NCBI GenBank assembly: GCA_001724265.1
Contig: MEDY01000214.1
Span: 1-50,216, forward strand
Direction: 5' to 3'
DNA from: Rhizaria sp. SCN 62-66
Taxonomy: Eukaryota; Rhizaria, unplaced
DNA: 50,216 nt
Below, in pieces: positions 29,501 to 36,613 of the stretch. How positions within the stretch are numbered: the stretch's first letter is position 1; each line of letters begins with the position of its first letter. The notes under the pieces are model-generated. The model saw only the letters and a list, made by a program, of their open reading frames with translations. It did no database searches and was not told the DNA's origin. The translations under genes were made by a program, and so were the position numbers.

Positions 29501-30187
29501 CTCTCCGGCGCCACCTTATCGCTGCCGCCGCCCGACACGCCGCTGTCCTCGTCGTCGGCCGCGTCGTCGCACATCCTGCTCAGCCCGCAGAACCTCTACA
29601 GCTTCTCCCCGATGCCCAACTACTCCAGCGCCGCCTCCGTGGCTTCGGGCATGTCGGGCGTCTCGGGCCACGGTCACGGTCACGGCTACGGCGCCGGCGG
29701 CGGCAGCGGCAGCGGCGCCACGATCGGCTTTCCGACTCCCGTTGGCGCGCGCGGTGCTCTGTCGAGCAGACATCCGCTCAGCGCGCACGGACACGGACAC
29801 GGCGCCACGCCCATGGGCGCCGCGGCGGCCGGCAGTGGCGTCGGCGGCAGCGCCCGGCCGCCGTTCGCGAGCAGGGCGCTGGGTCTCGCGCCCGCCGCTG
29901 CCGCCGGCGCTGCCCCAGTCTCTGCGGCAAACACAGTCTCTGTGGCCACGGTGTCTGCTGCGATGGCGAACACGCCGAGCGCGGCGAGTGGCAGCCGCAG
30001 CACCACGCGGGCGGCCGCTGCGACGGCGCCCGCTGCGACGGCGGCGCCGGCACCCAATGTTGGCAGCGCCAGGGCCACGAGGGGCGGCGGCGCGGCTGCG
30101 GCGGCTGCGGCGGCTGCTGCGGCTGCTGCGGCTGCAGCGGCTGCTGATGCGGAGGCTGCGGGCAAGAAGTCCGCAAACCGCAAGTAA
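23516..30187 (+). CDS. TFDP: DP-family transcription factor (E2F dimerisation partner), 2223 residues
   Basis: DP proteins pair with E2F to bind DNA and control S-phase genes. The winged-helix DNA-binding domain is at about residues 1072-1169: GLKHFSLKVCEEVERLGVTS, YNAVADSLVHQLIF, then the DP signature NMRRRVYDALNVLMALGSI and KAITWVGLP. A dimerisation helix follows at about 1180-1222. A conserved DP C-terminal segment is at about 1451-1503 (LHAPFAVVSFPRD, KFVLVDELGFLLKTAL), matching human DP1 LPFIIVNTSKK and FEIHDDIEVLKRMG. It is DP rather than E2F because of the RRRVYDALNVLMA form and this C-terminal block. Human DP1 is about 410 residues. Here about 1070 residues precede and 720 follow the core, mostly Ala, Gly/Leu, Ser, Asn and His-Gly tracts. 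It appears intronless. The ATG at 23516 follows a pyrimidine-rich leader. Confidence 0.92.
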   Translation: MSSRSSPAFGPLPPRPADAGAGSAAAQPTSSSSSYSLPASASASAATAAASAASLAALGSPTYGPSGSSLISPGYLGAGPAGMAGGGHITGSQGGHHVSRNGSSLSLSGAGAGAAGLAGTDFTPGIVGGSSAHGHLHGLQSHHQSLHTSHHTSHHTPQALHQSSQSSQLAQSQSLQSQAQQQQLGALFASARDSPHTRPLLHHPGVSALELFSHRARGAGAGGAAGGGGGPATMHGPASAAASAAAASAAAAAASASASASASAGPGLVLTASPARLQSAPLPLAALRTTSMFPLTGHSHGHAHGHTGGGSATLLIGVSPSPSGSFNGASAAGSGNAGAGVGAIAITPAAPASSLSSASGASGTRPLTPAAAAAAAAAAAAAAAAGGSGPGAGTAATPGAGLGGAGLGLGLGLGLGQGLSQGLAPGLAPGAPGLGLGLGLGTGGQYPFASPGVALGAFSSANNNNNNNHSSSNSAAAPHAHGHGHGPMGLTPTMTASSVSTSAAGAGSGSGSGSGVNTLPSSASASSAAALHLTPAASNNISSTGSGNGSNSNPLLGTPRAATSTAGLGLSSAAAAVGKSGSLLLPPTVSLTGNGAVSGLGGALMRNHSGSALGLPGAGAGVGSGVSGKGLAGSNGLKRPAPVSPIAAAAAAAAAAAAANSTASARGGAGGSASSSKSGSVNDNDDDDADNSDGHSTRSAGSQGDGFGYPAGEGANGGKRRPFSYSVASIAAASAAATAAAAAAAAAAAVEAEAAAAGGVSARGRRRRAKLPGDLDSLAYVNSKSVTGLGAAPAGAASAAAPSGRLAAVAAALAAASGARDDDGDGGGKALSRRRPYVSYSRSHSHFPHAFGLGGGAADAHGRGGRHAGAGDGDDDEDDEDDEDDDGGAHEAPGRRGARAGAGAGAGDQEYMHHIGARTPLSAAAAAAAAAAAGAGAGARAGGVRAAAAAVAAAHANGHAHSHELDDHGHGHGHGMAAQRYPASPYNNHYSHGYGHGHGHAHGHAHDDADHYPHGQQHQQQHHHHHHQQHLQQQPQRDGRYYAGTAPSSPPLTGAAGAAAAGAAAAAAATTVKNKGLKHFSLKVCEEVERLGVTSYNAVADSLVHQLIFANSSGAGEDGAAAATDAARAGGANHEEKNMRRRVYDALNVLMALGSITKHKKAITWVGLPEGAGVDMTGGLESRVERKRADVAAKRRALEQYALYSVGLGKLVLRNKAVEAARAADASASAGASAAVADVMSGALAMVDAEPFIVVKSESSSGANADAADGAATAAAADAAAAAAAASAATAAAVTAAAAAVTTTPVSGRGGRGKKSKAAIKAEATAAAATAAAPATDASPESSAGHAAEEESKTSKSADAGARTGDGNPAPTAADAARSADGSLFHDASGAEINSDEGLLALQARASPAQLFPFSQPNCPGPAPGGSGSGPAAAGDAGRTVSSVALPPLPEHLHAPFAVVSFPRDATAAVLAPPSRAAALLSFSAKFVLVDELGFLLKTALLPTRESDLPLYLPSRVVASFPRGLLLAEDEPDAADVAVGRAVAALGIEGVVVKTEDGAADKSGKGGAADRDAAVHGVSARGARFPLRRLLAPETMERLARMAEPEVYQRVGARDGHDGHDSSGSADRGESGDDDDDGDGAAGQRKMHDHESNRRHYDAHALAPHNLSAHGHGHGHQGHGHNHDHGHGHAGAPAAATTFSPPSGVNAYGYPSYPQHQSTNAHAHAAGAGAVSGAGGLVAGGGGGSAASALGLGLGMGSTPLAMGMGGMMPKSNSFTAGASGVGAGALSVTGLAQHSHLGGVGGIGGSPLSQQYAAYQHQHQHQQQAAAAGNGGGGGAGGAGAGSGALMALPLPMPKHGGASAGLALGLGQTPLMHTPGASGSAAAAAAAASAAALRGGALPASGSGSAGTGGPRGVIMAPSPSFGAIRGVTRSGSSAVGPASGSSGSSAGSNAKWSFDAVMLNNNSAHSASSASGSAGARDTPVLGAGAAAAAAILSGATLSLPPPDTPLSSSSAASSHILLSPQNLYSFSPMPNYSSAASVASGMSGVSGHGHGHGYGAGGGSGSGATIGFPTPVGARGALSSRHPLSAHGHGHGATPMGAAAAGSGVGGSARPPFASRALGLAPAAAAGAAPVSAANTVSVATVSAAMANTPSAASGSRSTTRAAAATAPAATAAPAPNVGSARATRGGGAAAAAAAAAAAAAAAAAADAEAAGKKSANRK
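26395..26605. repeat. His-Gly and His/Gln coding repeats in DP
   Basis: CACGGN and CAYGCN hexamers encode several HGHGHG/HAHGHA blocks, followed by CAC/CAG triplets encoding HQQQHHHHHHQQH. They lie about 60 residues before the DNA-binding domain. Confidence 0.75.
28517..28590. repeat. CACGGN His-Gly repeat in DP C-terminal region
   Basis: In-frame CACGGN hexamers give an alternating His-Gly stretch after the conserved DP C-terminal segment. Shorter copies lie near 29668-29690 and 29785-29805. Confidence 0.7.
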
Positions 30188-30628
30188 AGTACACGCAAAT
30201 CAATTGCTGTGTAAACGTGATGAGTGTCTCATTTTTTGCATTTGTGTGTTGACGCAACAGTGATGCTTTAAGTAGCGTCACCGTCTGCGTTGTTACATCA
30301 CGAGTACACTGACTGAGCCAAGTTCAAAATAGAATTAGGATCAATTTCCATAACATTATGAGAAGACCCTGTTTAATGAATATTAATCGTCCTAATCAAC
30401 ATGTAGCAATGAATAATACAATAGTACAAAATATATCTCTTCATCTCTTCAACAATATCACCTCGCACAACAAGTTAGACATTTTAGATTCTGTATGTAT
30501 CGCTGGCCCTCAAAATTGAAACGTAAAAATCACTCGAATAGTTTAATATGTGCCAACGCGGGCCCGCACACACTCAAAAAAGCAGTCCCGTCGACGATTT
30601 TCATTCACTAGCAGCCTCGCCACCGAAT
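30188..30628. other. AT-rich convergent spacer between DP and IPO5
   Basis: This 441-base gap holds two 3' UTRs. It is AT-rich with no gene or RNA recognised. Confidence 0.55.
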
Positions 30629-33600
30629 TCAAGCCTGAGGCGCGGAGTTAAGCGCGTCGCGGACGTCGACGTCGAGGCCCTCGAAGACGCGGCGCGCGGC
30701 CTCCTCGCCGAGCTGGCCCTGGATGAAGGTCCAGTAGGCGCGCATGGCGTTGCCGACCTCCTGCGAGACGATGATGTGCTCCTCCTCGGCCTCGGCGTCG
30801 AGCGCCATAGCCATGACATCGAGCACGCGCGGCAGGTTCGCGTTGTCGGCGCCCATCACGGCGACGTGGCCCTCGGACACGCACTGCATGAAGAAGCCGT
30901 TGATGTCGCCGCACACGTCGTCATCCGACACGCGCGGCATCACATCCAGCCAGCGCGCGCACGTCTCGGCCACCGCGGTGGCGCCGCCGACGACGGCCTC
31001 GCCCGCCGCGCGCTGCGCCGGGTCCGCGCAGAAGGGGAACATGCGCAGGATCGCGACGACTGCGGACACGACATTGTCGGCCGCGAGGCGGTCGTCCTCG
31101 TCCTCGTCCTCGTCCGCGTCGGGCGTCATGAACCCCATGGCGGGAACCAGCACGGCCAGCGCGCCAGCGGCGTGCGGCGCGGCGGACTCGGCAGGCAGCG
31201 CGTTGAACACCACACGCAGCGCGTCGGCGCCCGCGCGGCGCAGCATGCTGTCGTCGGCGTTGCCGCACTGCGCGAGCGCGAGCGGCAGCAGCCCCTCGGC
31301 CAGCGCGAGCATCTCGGCGCCAGGCGGCGAGAAGCGCAGCAGGTTGCTCATGGTGACAAGCCCGGTGCAGAAGGCCTGGCCGTCGCCGCCCTCGCCCGTC
31401 GCGTCGGGCGCGGCCTCGAGCATGTGGCGCGCCACGGGCAGCAGCAGCGCCGCGATGTCGGCGTAGCGCGCGTGGCCCGCGTTGCGGAGCACAGACATGA
31501 AGAGCACGGACGCGGCATCGAGTGCCGTGTTGGAGAGCGAGAGGCTGTTCTGCGTGTCGGCGAGCGTCTCCTCGTCGATGCTGTCGCCCGCGTTGGCGCG
31601 CGCGAGCACCGAGAGCAGCGCGGGGCGGTCTGCGGCGGCCTCCTCGACCATGCGCAGCCCCATCTGCGCGAGAGCGACGAGCTGGTCGACCTCCACGGCC
31701 ACGGGGTTGTGGTCCAGCGTCGCGCTCGCGGCCAGTAGCAGCGACGGGAAGTTGCTCAGCGTCTCCATCTCCCCTGCCTGCATCATGACGCCGAAGATGG
31801 CGCCCCACATATCCTGCAGCTGCGCGCTCGCCGCGGGCGTCCACAGGTGCGCGTACGTCAGCCCCTCGTGCGCCTCGGCGGGCAGCGCGTGCGAGCGCGC
31901 GGTCACCTCCTTGAACGAGTCGAACAGCGCAGGCATCGACGCCAGTGCGGCGGCGCGCACGGCCGGATTGAAGCGGAACGTGCAGAGCGGGCCCAGGACG
32001 TTGGCGCAGCGCTCGACGTGCGGGCCAAAGACGTCCTTGAGCTCGTTGGCAAGCTGGCAGATCATCTCGCACGCGAGGATCTTCTCCTGGATGCGCGCCG
32101 TGTGGATCGCGATGCGGCGGCGGCCAGCGCCGTCCTGGCGCCGGAGCACGAGGATCGAGTAGCCGTTGTTCTCCGAGTAAAACGCCGCGCGGTCCGCGTC
32201 CTGTGGCAGGATGCGGTCCTCGGCGTCCAGGTCGAACTGCGCGTACACATCGCCCAAATCAGCCGCGTGCAGCAGCGGGCCCAGCACGGCGTCCAGGTAC
32301 GGCGCAAAGTCGCGGCCCAGCGTCGTGGTGAAGGACTTGACGGCGCGCGTCGTGTGCTCGTGGATGCCGTCACTGCACGCGCTCTCGTACGCCTGCAGCG
32401 CCGACACCGCGGCCACGGCGCGCGGGGCGTCGGCAAGGAATAGCTCGTGGCCGCCCGCGTGCGCAACGAAGCCCACGGTCTCGCACGCCTTGCTCGCCAG
32501 CTGGCGCTGCTGGGTCTGCGAGTCGGAGGCGGCGGCGCCCGCGGCCGCGAGCTGCGCCGAGACGTGCTCGAGCAGCCCCAGCAGCCCGGCCATGATGCCC
32601 GGGTAATAGGGCGCAAAGTCGCTCTGCGAGGCGACGGCCAGCGCGGAGACGGCCGAGAGGGCCGCCATTTGCACGTCGGGCACGGGCGACGAGATGAGCG
32701 TGGTGAGTGAACCGAAGAGGACGTCCTGCGAGCCCTTGAGGTCGGCCGCCTCGACGCTCGCCAGCAGCTCGACGAAGTAGTGGCATGCCGTGCACACGAT
32801 GCGCACCGGGTTCGCCTCCGGGTCCATCTGCCCCACGATGAGCGGCAGATAACGCTGCAGGTTCGCCGAGACATACTTGCGCGACTGGCCCGCGAGCTGG
32901 CCCAGCAGCCCTAGGGCGGTCCAGCGCACGCGCGGCGCGGCCGTGGGCGCAATGAAAGGCGCCAGGTCGAGCGACATGAGGTGCTTGGCGCCCGCCTTCC
33001 AGGCCTTCTCGACGACGGCCATGACGCCGAGCAGCCCGGCGACCTGGAGCGTCCAGTCGGTCTCGCGCAGCAGCGTGAGGCAGTTGGTGATGACGAGCTT
33101 GGTGAAAACGGCGCCCGTGAGGAAGGCCGGCAGCCGCGAGAGCGCGAAGACGGCATTGTGGTGCAGCGGGTTGGCCAGCTCGTCGTCGGTGGTCGGCGAG
33201 TCGAGCCAGTCCTGCGTCACGCGCACCTCGGACAACCAGGCGAACACGAGCTGCAGCACCGTCGGCGCGTACGCAGCCGACTTGCGGACCATCTCCTTGC
33301 CGCGCGGCGAATCGGCGATGGCGAGCAGCAGCATGAGCGCCGACACGCGCACGCCCGAGTCGAGCGTCGCGGCCGAGGCGACCGAGGACAGCAGCGGCAG
33401 CATCTGCGCCAGCGACGGGGCGAAGTAGTGCGCCGAGTTGCAGCGCGCGATGTCCTTGAGCGCGTCGAGCGCGTCCGAGATGAGGTCCTCGTCGTCGGCG
33501 TTGAGCGCGTTGGCGAGCACGGGTCCCGCGGCGGCGACGGCGCCCGTGAGCGCGTGCTCGACGCTGTGCATCAGCGCCGCGTCCGCCTCGGGGTTCATCC

Positions 33601-34249
33601 CGCCCGCGGCGACCGTGTCGGCCGTAATCGCCAGCCGCGCCGCGCCCATCGCAACCGAGGACACGGCCTGCAGAGCCTTGACGGCGACCGCGAGCGTCGG
33701 GTCGGCGAGCCCGGCGAGCAGCGCGGCGGCTACTTCGCTCACGCAAGGCGCGAACACGCGCAGCGTCGACTCGCCGAGGCGCGCGAGGAGCTCGAAGCAA
33801 CCCAAGCGGACCGAGGCATCGGCGTGCGAGCAGCCGGCAAGCGTGTGCGCGACGAGTCCAGGCCAGGCGGCGTTGAGGTCGCCGCCCGCGGACAGACGCA
33901 GCGCGAGCGCCGCGATGGCGAACGTCAGGCGGCGGCGGATGCGCGGGTCCGCCTCGGTGCTGAAGGCGTGCGAGAGCCCGTCGCGCACGGCCTCCTGCGC
34001 TGCGGGGCTCGCCGCGGCCCACGTCTGGGAGGAAGGCATGAGGTTCTGACGCAGCATTTCGGCGCAGAAGAAGCGGCCGTAGAGCGAACAAGTCGGGGTC
34101 GTGACAACGCCCAGCAGCAGCGACAAGAAGTGCGACACGTCAGCGTCGCGTACGGCGTAGTACTGAGCCTCAGCCGCATGGCGAACCTCGTTCACGTGGT
34201 TCAGGATGCCCTGCGCGATCGCATCGAGCTGCTCGACCGTGGCGGACAT
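30629..34249 (-). CDS. IPO5: Importin-5 (Kap121/RanBP5) type karyopherin beta
   Basis: Karyopherins are superhelical HEAT-repeat nuclear transport receptors controlled by RanGTP; importin-5 carries ribosomal proteins and other cargoes. The 1206-residue product is HEAT repeats throughout. Stretches characteristic of the IPO5 branch are at about residues 683-736 (RIQEKILACEMICQLANELKD, like EEKSTACQMLVCYAKELKE), 1056-1110 (NVVSAVVAILRMFPF, like NCISAVGKIMKFKPD) and near the end (GADNANLPRVLDVMAMALD, like GPNNTNLPKIFSIIAEG). An acidic loop (DADEDEDEDD) lies near 31100. Length is close to the 1097-residue human protein, and there are no large Ala or His insertions, unlike its neighbours. It is intronless. 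Importin-4 is the main alternative but fits the C-terminus less well. Confidence 0.88.
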   Translation of the reverse strand: MSATVEQLDAIAQGILNHVNEVRHAAEAQYYAVRDADVSHFLSLLLGVVTTPTCSLYGRFFCAEMLRQNLMPSSQTWAAASPAAQEAVRDGLSHAFSTEADPRIRRRLTFAIAALALRLSAGGDLNAAWPGLVAHTLAGCSHADASVRLGCFELLARLGESTLRVFAPCVSEVAAALLAGLADPTLAVAVKALQAVSSVAMGAARLAITADTVAAGGMNPEADAALMHSVEHALTGAVAAAGPVLANALNADDEDLISDALDALKDIARCNSAHYFAPSLAQMLPLLSSVASAATLDSGVRVSALMLLLAIADSPRGKEMVRKSAAYAPTVLQLVFAWLSEVRVTQDWLDSPTTDDELANPLHHNAVFALSRLPAFLTGAVFTKLVITNCLTLLRETDWTLQVAGLLGVMAVVEKAWKAGAKHLMSLDLAPFIAPTAAPRVRWTALGLLGQLAGQSRKYVSANLQRYLPLIVGQMDPEANPVRIVCTACHYFVELLASVEAADLKGSQDVLFGSLTTLISSPVPDVQMAALSAVSALAVASQSDFAPYYPGIMAGLLGLLEHVSAQLAAAGAAASDSQTQQRQLASKACETVGFVAHAGGHELFLADAPRAVAAVSALQAYESACSDGIHEHTTRAVKSFTTTLGRDFAPYLDAVLGPLLHAADLGDVYAQFDLDAEDRILPQDADRAAFYSENNGYSILVLRRQDGAGRRRIAIHTARIQEKILACEMICQLANELKDVFGPHVERCANVLGPLCTFRFNPAVRAAALASMPALFDSFKEVTARSHALPAEAHEGLTYAHLWTPAASAQLQDMWGAIFGVMMQAGEMETLSNFPSLLLAASATLDHNPVAVEVDQLVALAQMGLRMVEEAAADRPALLSVLARANAGDSIDEETLADTQNSLSLSNTALDAASVLFMSVLRNAGHARYADIAALLLPVARHMLEAAPDATGEGGDGQAFCTGLVTMSNLLRFSPPGAEMLALAEGLLPLALAQCGNADDSMLRRAGADALRVVFNALPAESAAPHAAGALAVLVPAMGFMTPDADEDEDEDDRLAADNVVSAVVAILRMFPFCADPAQRAAGEAVVGGATAVAETCARWLDVMPRVSDDDVCGDINGFFMQCVSEGHVAVMGADNANLPRVLDVMAMALDAEAEEEHIIVSQEVGNAMRAYWTFIQGQLGEEAARRVFEGLDVDVRDALNSAPQA

Positions 34250-34829
34250 CTTCTATTGAAGAGCGCCAAGTGCAAACGAGTAGACGGAAGTGAGTCACAA
34301 AAACAGGACACATAGAGACGAAATACTGCGTCTTAAGAAATGATATTTTGGAATACAGATATTTCAGTAGGATAATATGCTATTTCCAATAGCAACCACT
34401 AGTATTACGACGTATACTGTCTCCAATAACGTGTCAAAAACATGCGCAGCGATGGGCGCCAAATCGAGGCTCGCAGTCCCGCCACGAGCAGTGTCGGATT
34501 TTTGGGAACCGTGCAAGCCGACGACCAGCAAGCACCCGTTTAAGATCGCTCAGTCTTGAAAAAACAAAATTATGTATATTTTATCATAGTCGTATATAAT
34601 GCCTAAATTCGTACTATATTATATTATTATTTGGGTGTCATGGGGCTTGAAAACGATCGGTGCACTCTGTCCCCACCTCACCCCCTGTGCCGTAATTCGC
34701 AGCGGTGGTATCGCGTCAGAGGTTTGTATAAGTAGTGCGACGCAATCAACCTGTCAACTGCGGCCGACGTGCACAGGGACAGCCGCCTTCTGTCACGCAA
34801 CGTGTGTGACTTGCTGAGAGTTGAGGCGC
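34250..34829. other. Spacer upstream of IPO5 and downstream of the UEV gene
   Basis: This 580-base gap contains the IPO5 promoter/5' UTR and the UEV 3' UTR. It is AT-rich with no conserved frame or RNA gene seen. Confidence 0.5.
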
Positions 34830-36186
34830 TTACATGAAGTTCTTCTCGAACTCAGAGTCGGGGAACTGCTCGAAGAACTCCTAAAGTCGCAGCAAATTAC
34901 ACACAAGAAAGAAGAATTAAACAAAGCACAAGGTGAGACAATTGTGAATAAATACGTTGCAAAAAATGTATAATTACACAAGATCATTTAATGCACAATT
35001 TCGTGACCTATGTGATTTGAACTCTAACAGTACAGTTGCTGAGTGACATACCTGGTCGCGGAGCTTGAACGAGGCCTCAATAGAGGAGCGGTCCTTCATG
35101 GCCTCGCGCACGGCCATGAGGAGGTCGGCGATGTTCTTCGTGGCGTCCCAGGCGAAGTTGGGCACGCGGTCGACGAGGACGTAGCCGGCCGAGTTGACGC
35201 ACGAGAGCGAGATGCGCGTGCTAAAGCGCATCAGCGGCGGCGAACGCGGGTAGTCAAGGGGAATCTTGATCACGAACGAGTACATCATCTCGCCGCATTG
35301 CAGGCCCTGAGAAGATTTACGGTAGTACCAGAGAGTAGAGCATAGCAGAGCAAAGAAAAGGAGAAGACAAGAGTTGCGTGTGATGTGGGCGGGTGTTGTT
35401 GAGCGATTGAAAGATTGAATACAGATGTACATAGCATGCGGGAGTGCAATAATATGATTCGCGGTGCCGCGACATGTTGTTATTGAATGCCTCCAAGTGG
35501 ATGCATGAAGGGTTCGTACCTGAATGCCAATGAGCATGCCCTGCCAGTAGCCCATCACGTCGAAGCGCGGGTTGTCCTTCTGGGCATCATTCAAGTTCTG
35601 CGCGCGCATGTGTGTCGCGCGAGTAGGTGTGGGGAAAAAATCAAGAGAGAAGGTAAGCGAGCATGTGTGGAGAAAGAGAGGGGGTCAGTGAGACATCGTG
35701 GCAAGAGCGTTGCATGTGAAACAAAAGTGGGAGATGAGTCAAAGCATGAAAAGGAGATAGCTCAAAGGGTTATATGATCAACGAGCATTATTGCAAAACA
35801 GCCAGACGCATGTCGCGCGCAATAGTAATGTGCTTAGAGTAAACTCAGGGCGCTGGCGTAAAGTACGAAAGCGGCAAAAGAAGATGAAGCGTTAACATAC
35901 CAGGCAGCCATAGTTGATGTAGGGTTGATGCTCGGCACTGAGATAAGTCTTATTCTGAGCATGAAAAAAAAGGCGAGAATAGATAAAAAAGTAGAATTTG
36001 AATACTATATGAGAGTTAGAACAAAAACGGAACGCATTTGCGCCGCGGGGAAGCGTGCCAGGAAAGGCGAACGTGGAAGTAGAGTTCGTGAGGTGGGAGA
36101 CGAACCTTCTTGCCAGAGGCAGCGTCAAACTCAAGACGCAGTTTGAACGGACGGGGAACAATGATCGTAGAGGCGTCCTTGGACAT
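34830..36186 (-). CDS. UBE2V: Ubiquitin E2 variant, Mms2/UBE2V family (5 exons)
   Basis: UEV proteins lack the E2 active-site Cys and pair with Ubc13 to make Lys63-linked ubiquitin chains. Minus-strand exons are 36186-36106, 35954-35901, 35597-35520, 35306-35052 and 34880-34830; all four introns are phase 0. Joined, they give 172 residues. The N-terminus VPRPFKLRLEF matches UEV VPRNFRLLEEL, including the Phe (F14 here) that corresponds to the yeast Mms2 residue packing on Ubc13. GYWQGMLIG then YSFVIKIPLDYPRSPPLMRF match WTGMIIG and YxLKxxxxxDYPExPPxVRF. RFSTRISLSCVN then matches RFHSRINLTCVN, after which a true E2 would have its catalytic HPN/Cys region, absent here. The C-terminus EFFEQFPDSEFEKNFM is an extra tail. 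Donors are GTTCGT, GTATGT, GTACGA and GTATGT. Confidence 0.85.
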
Positions 36187-36613
36187 TGGGGGAATTGGGA
36201 GCAGCAACAACGGTAGTTGGCGGCGCAAAGACGCCTTCGCTGGTGGCTGACCCCTCATGTTCCCGCTGCCGGCATCGGACCGACGAGACTAGCTGCTCAC
36301 GGTCTCCTGTTTGAAGACATGTGGTAAGAACGACAAAATCAATAATATCTCCATGAAAGTGAAACATAGTGCCTCCTTGAATCATAAAATAGATTTAATG
36401 TGTATTGAAGAATCTTTCCTTATAGTTATTCACACAGTGGCCATCCTTTTGCAATATTTCTATCCCCGCTAAGTCACCACACAGTGGTCATGAGTTCTTG
36501 TCTTCGAGTTGACGTTAGTACCTGACAGAGAGTGTCAAACGACTCCTCAGCGCAAAGATCGGCATATTAGTCGCTCGCGGGTTGCTAAATTGCGTCTACA
36601 TCCCGCAAATTCT
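36187..36613. promoter_or_regulatory. Spacer with UEV promoter and ISWI 3' region
   Basis: This 427-base gap separates two minus-strand genes: ISWI 3' UTR at left, UEV promoter at right. The sequence is AT-rich and no specific element could be assigned. Confidence 0.35.
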
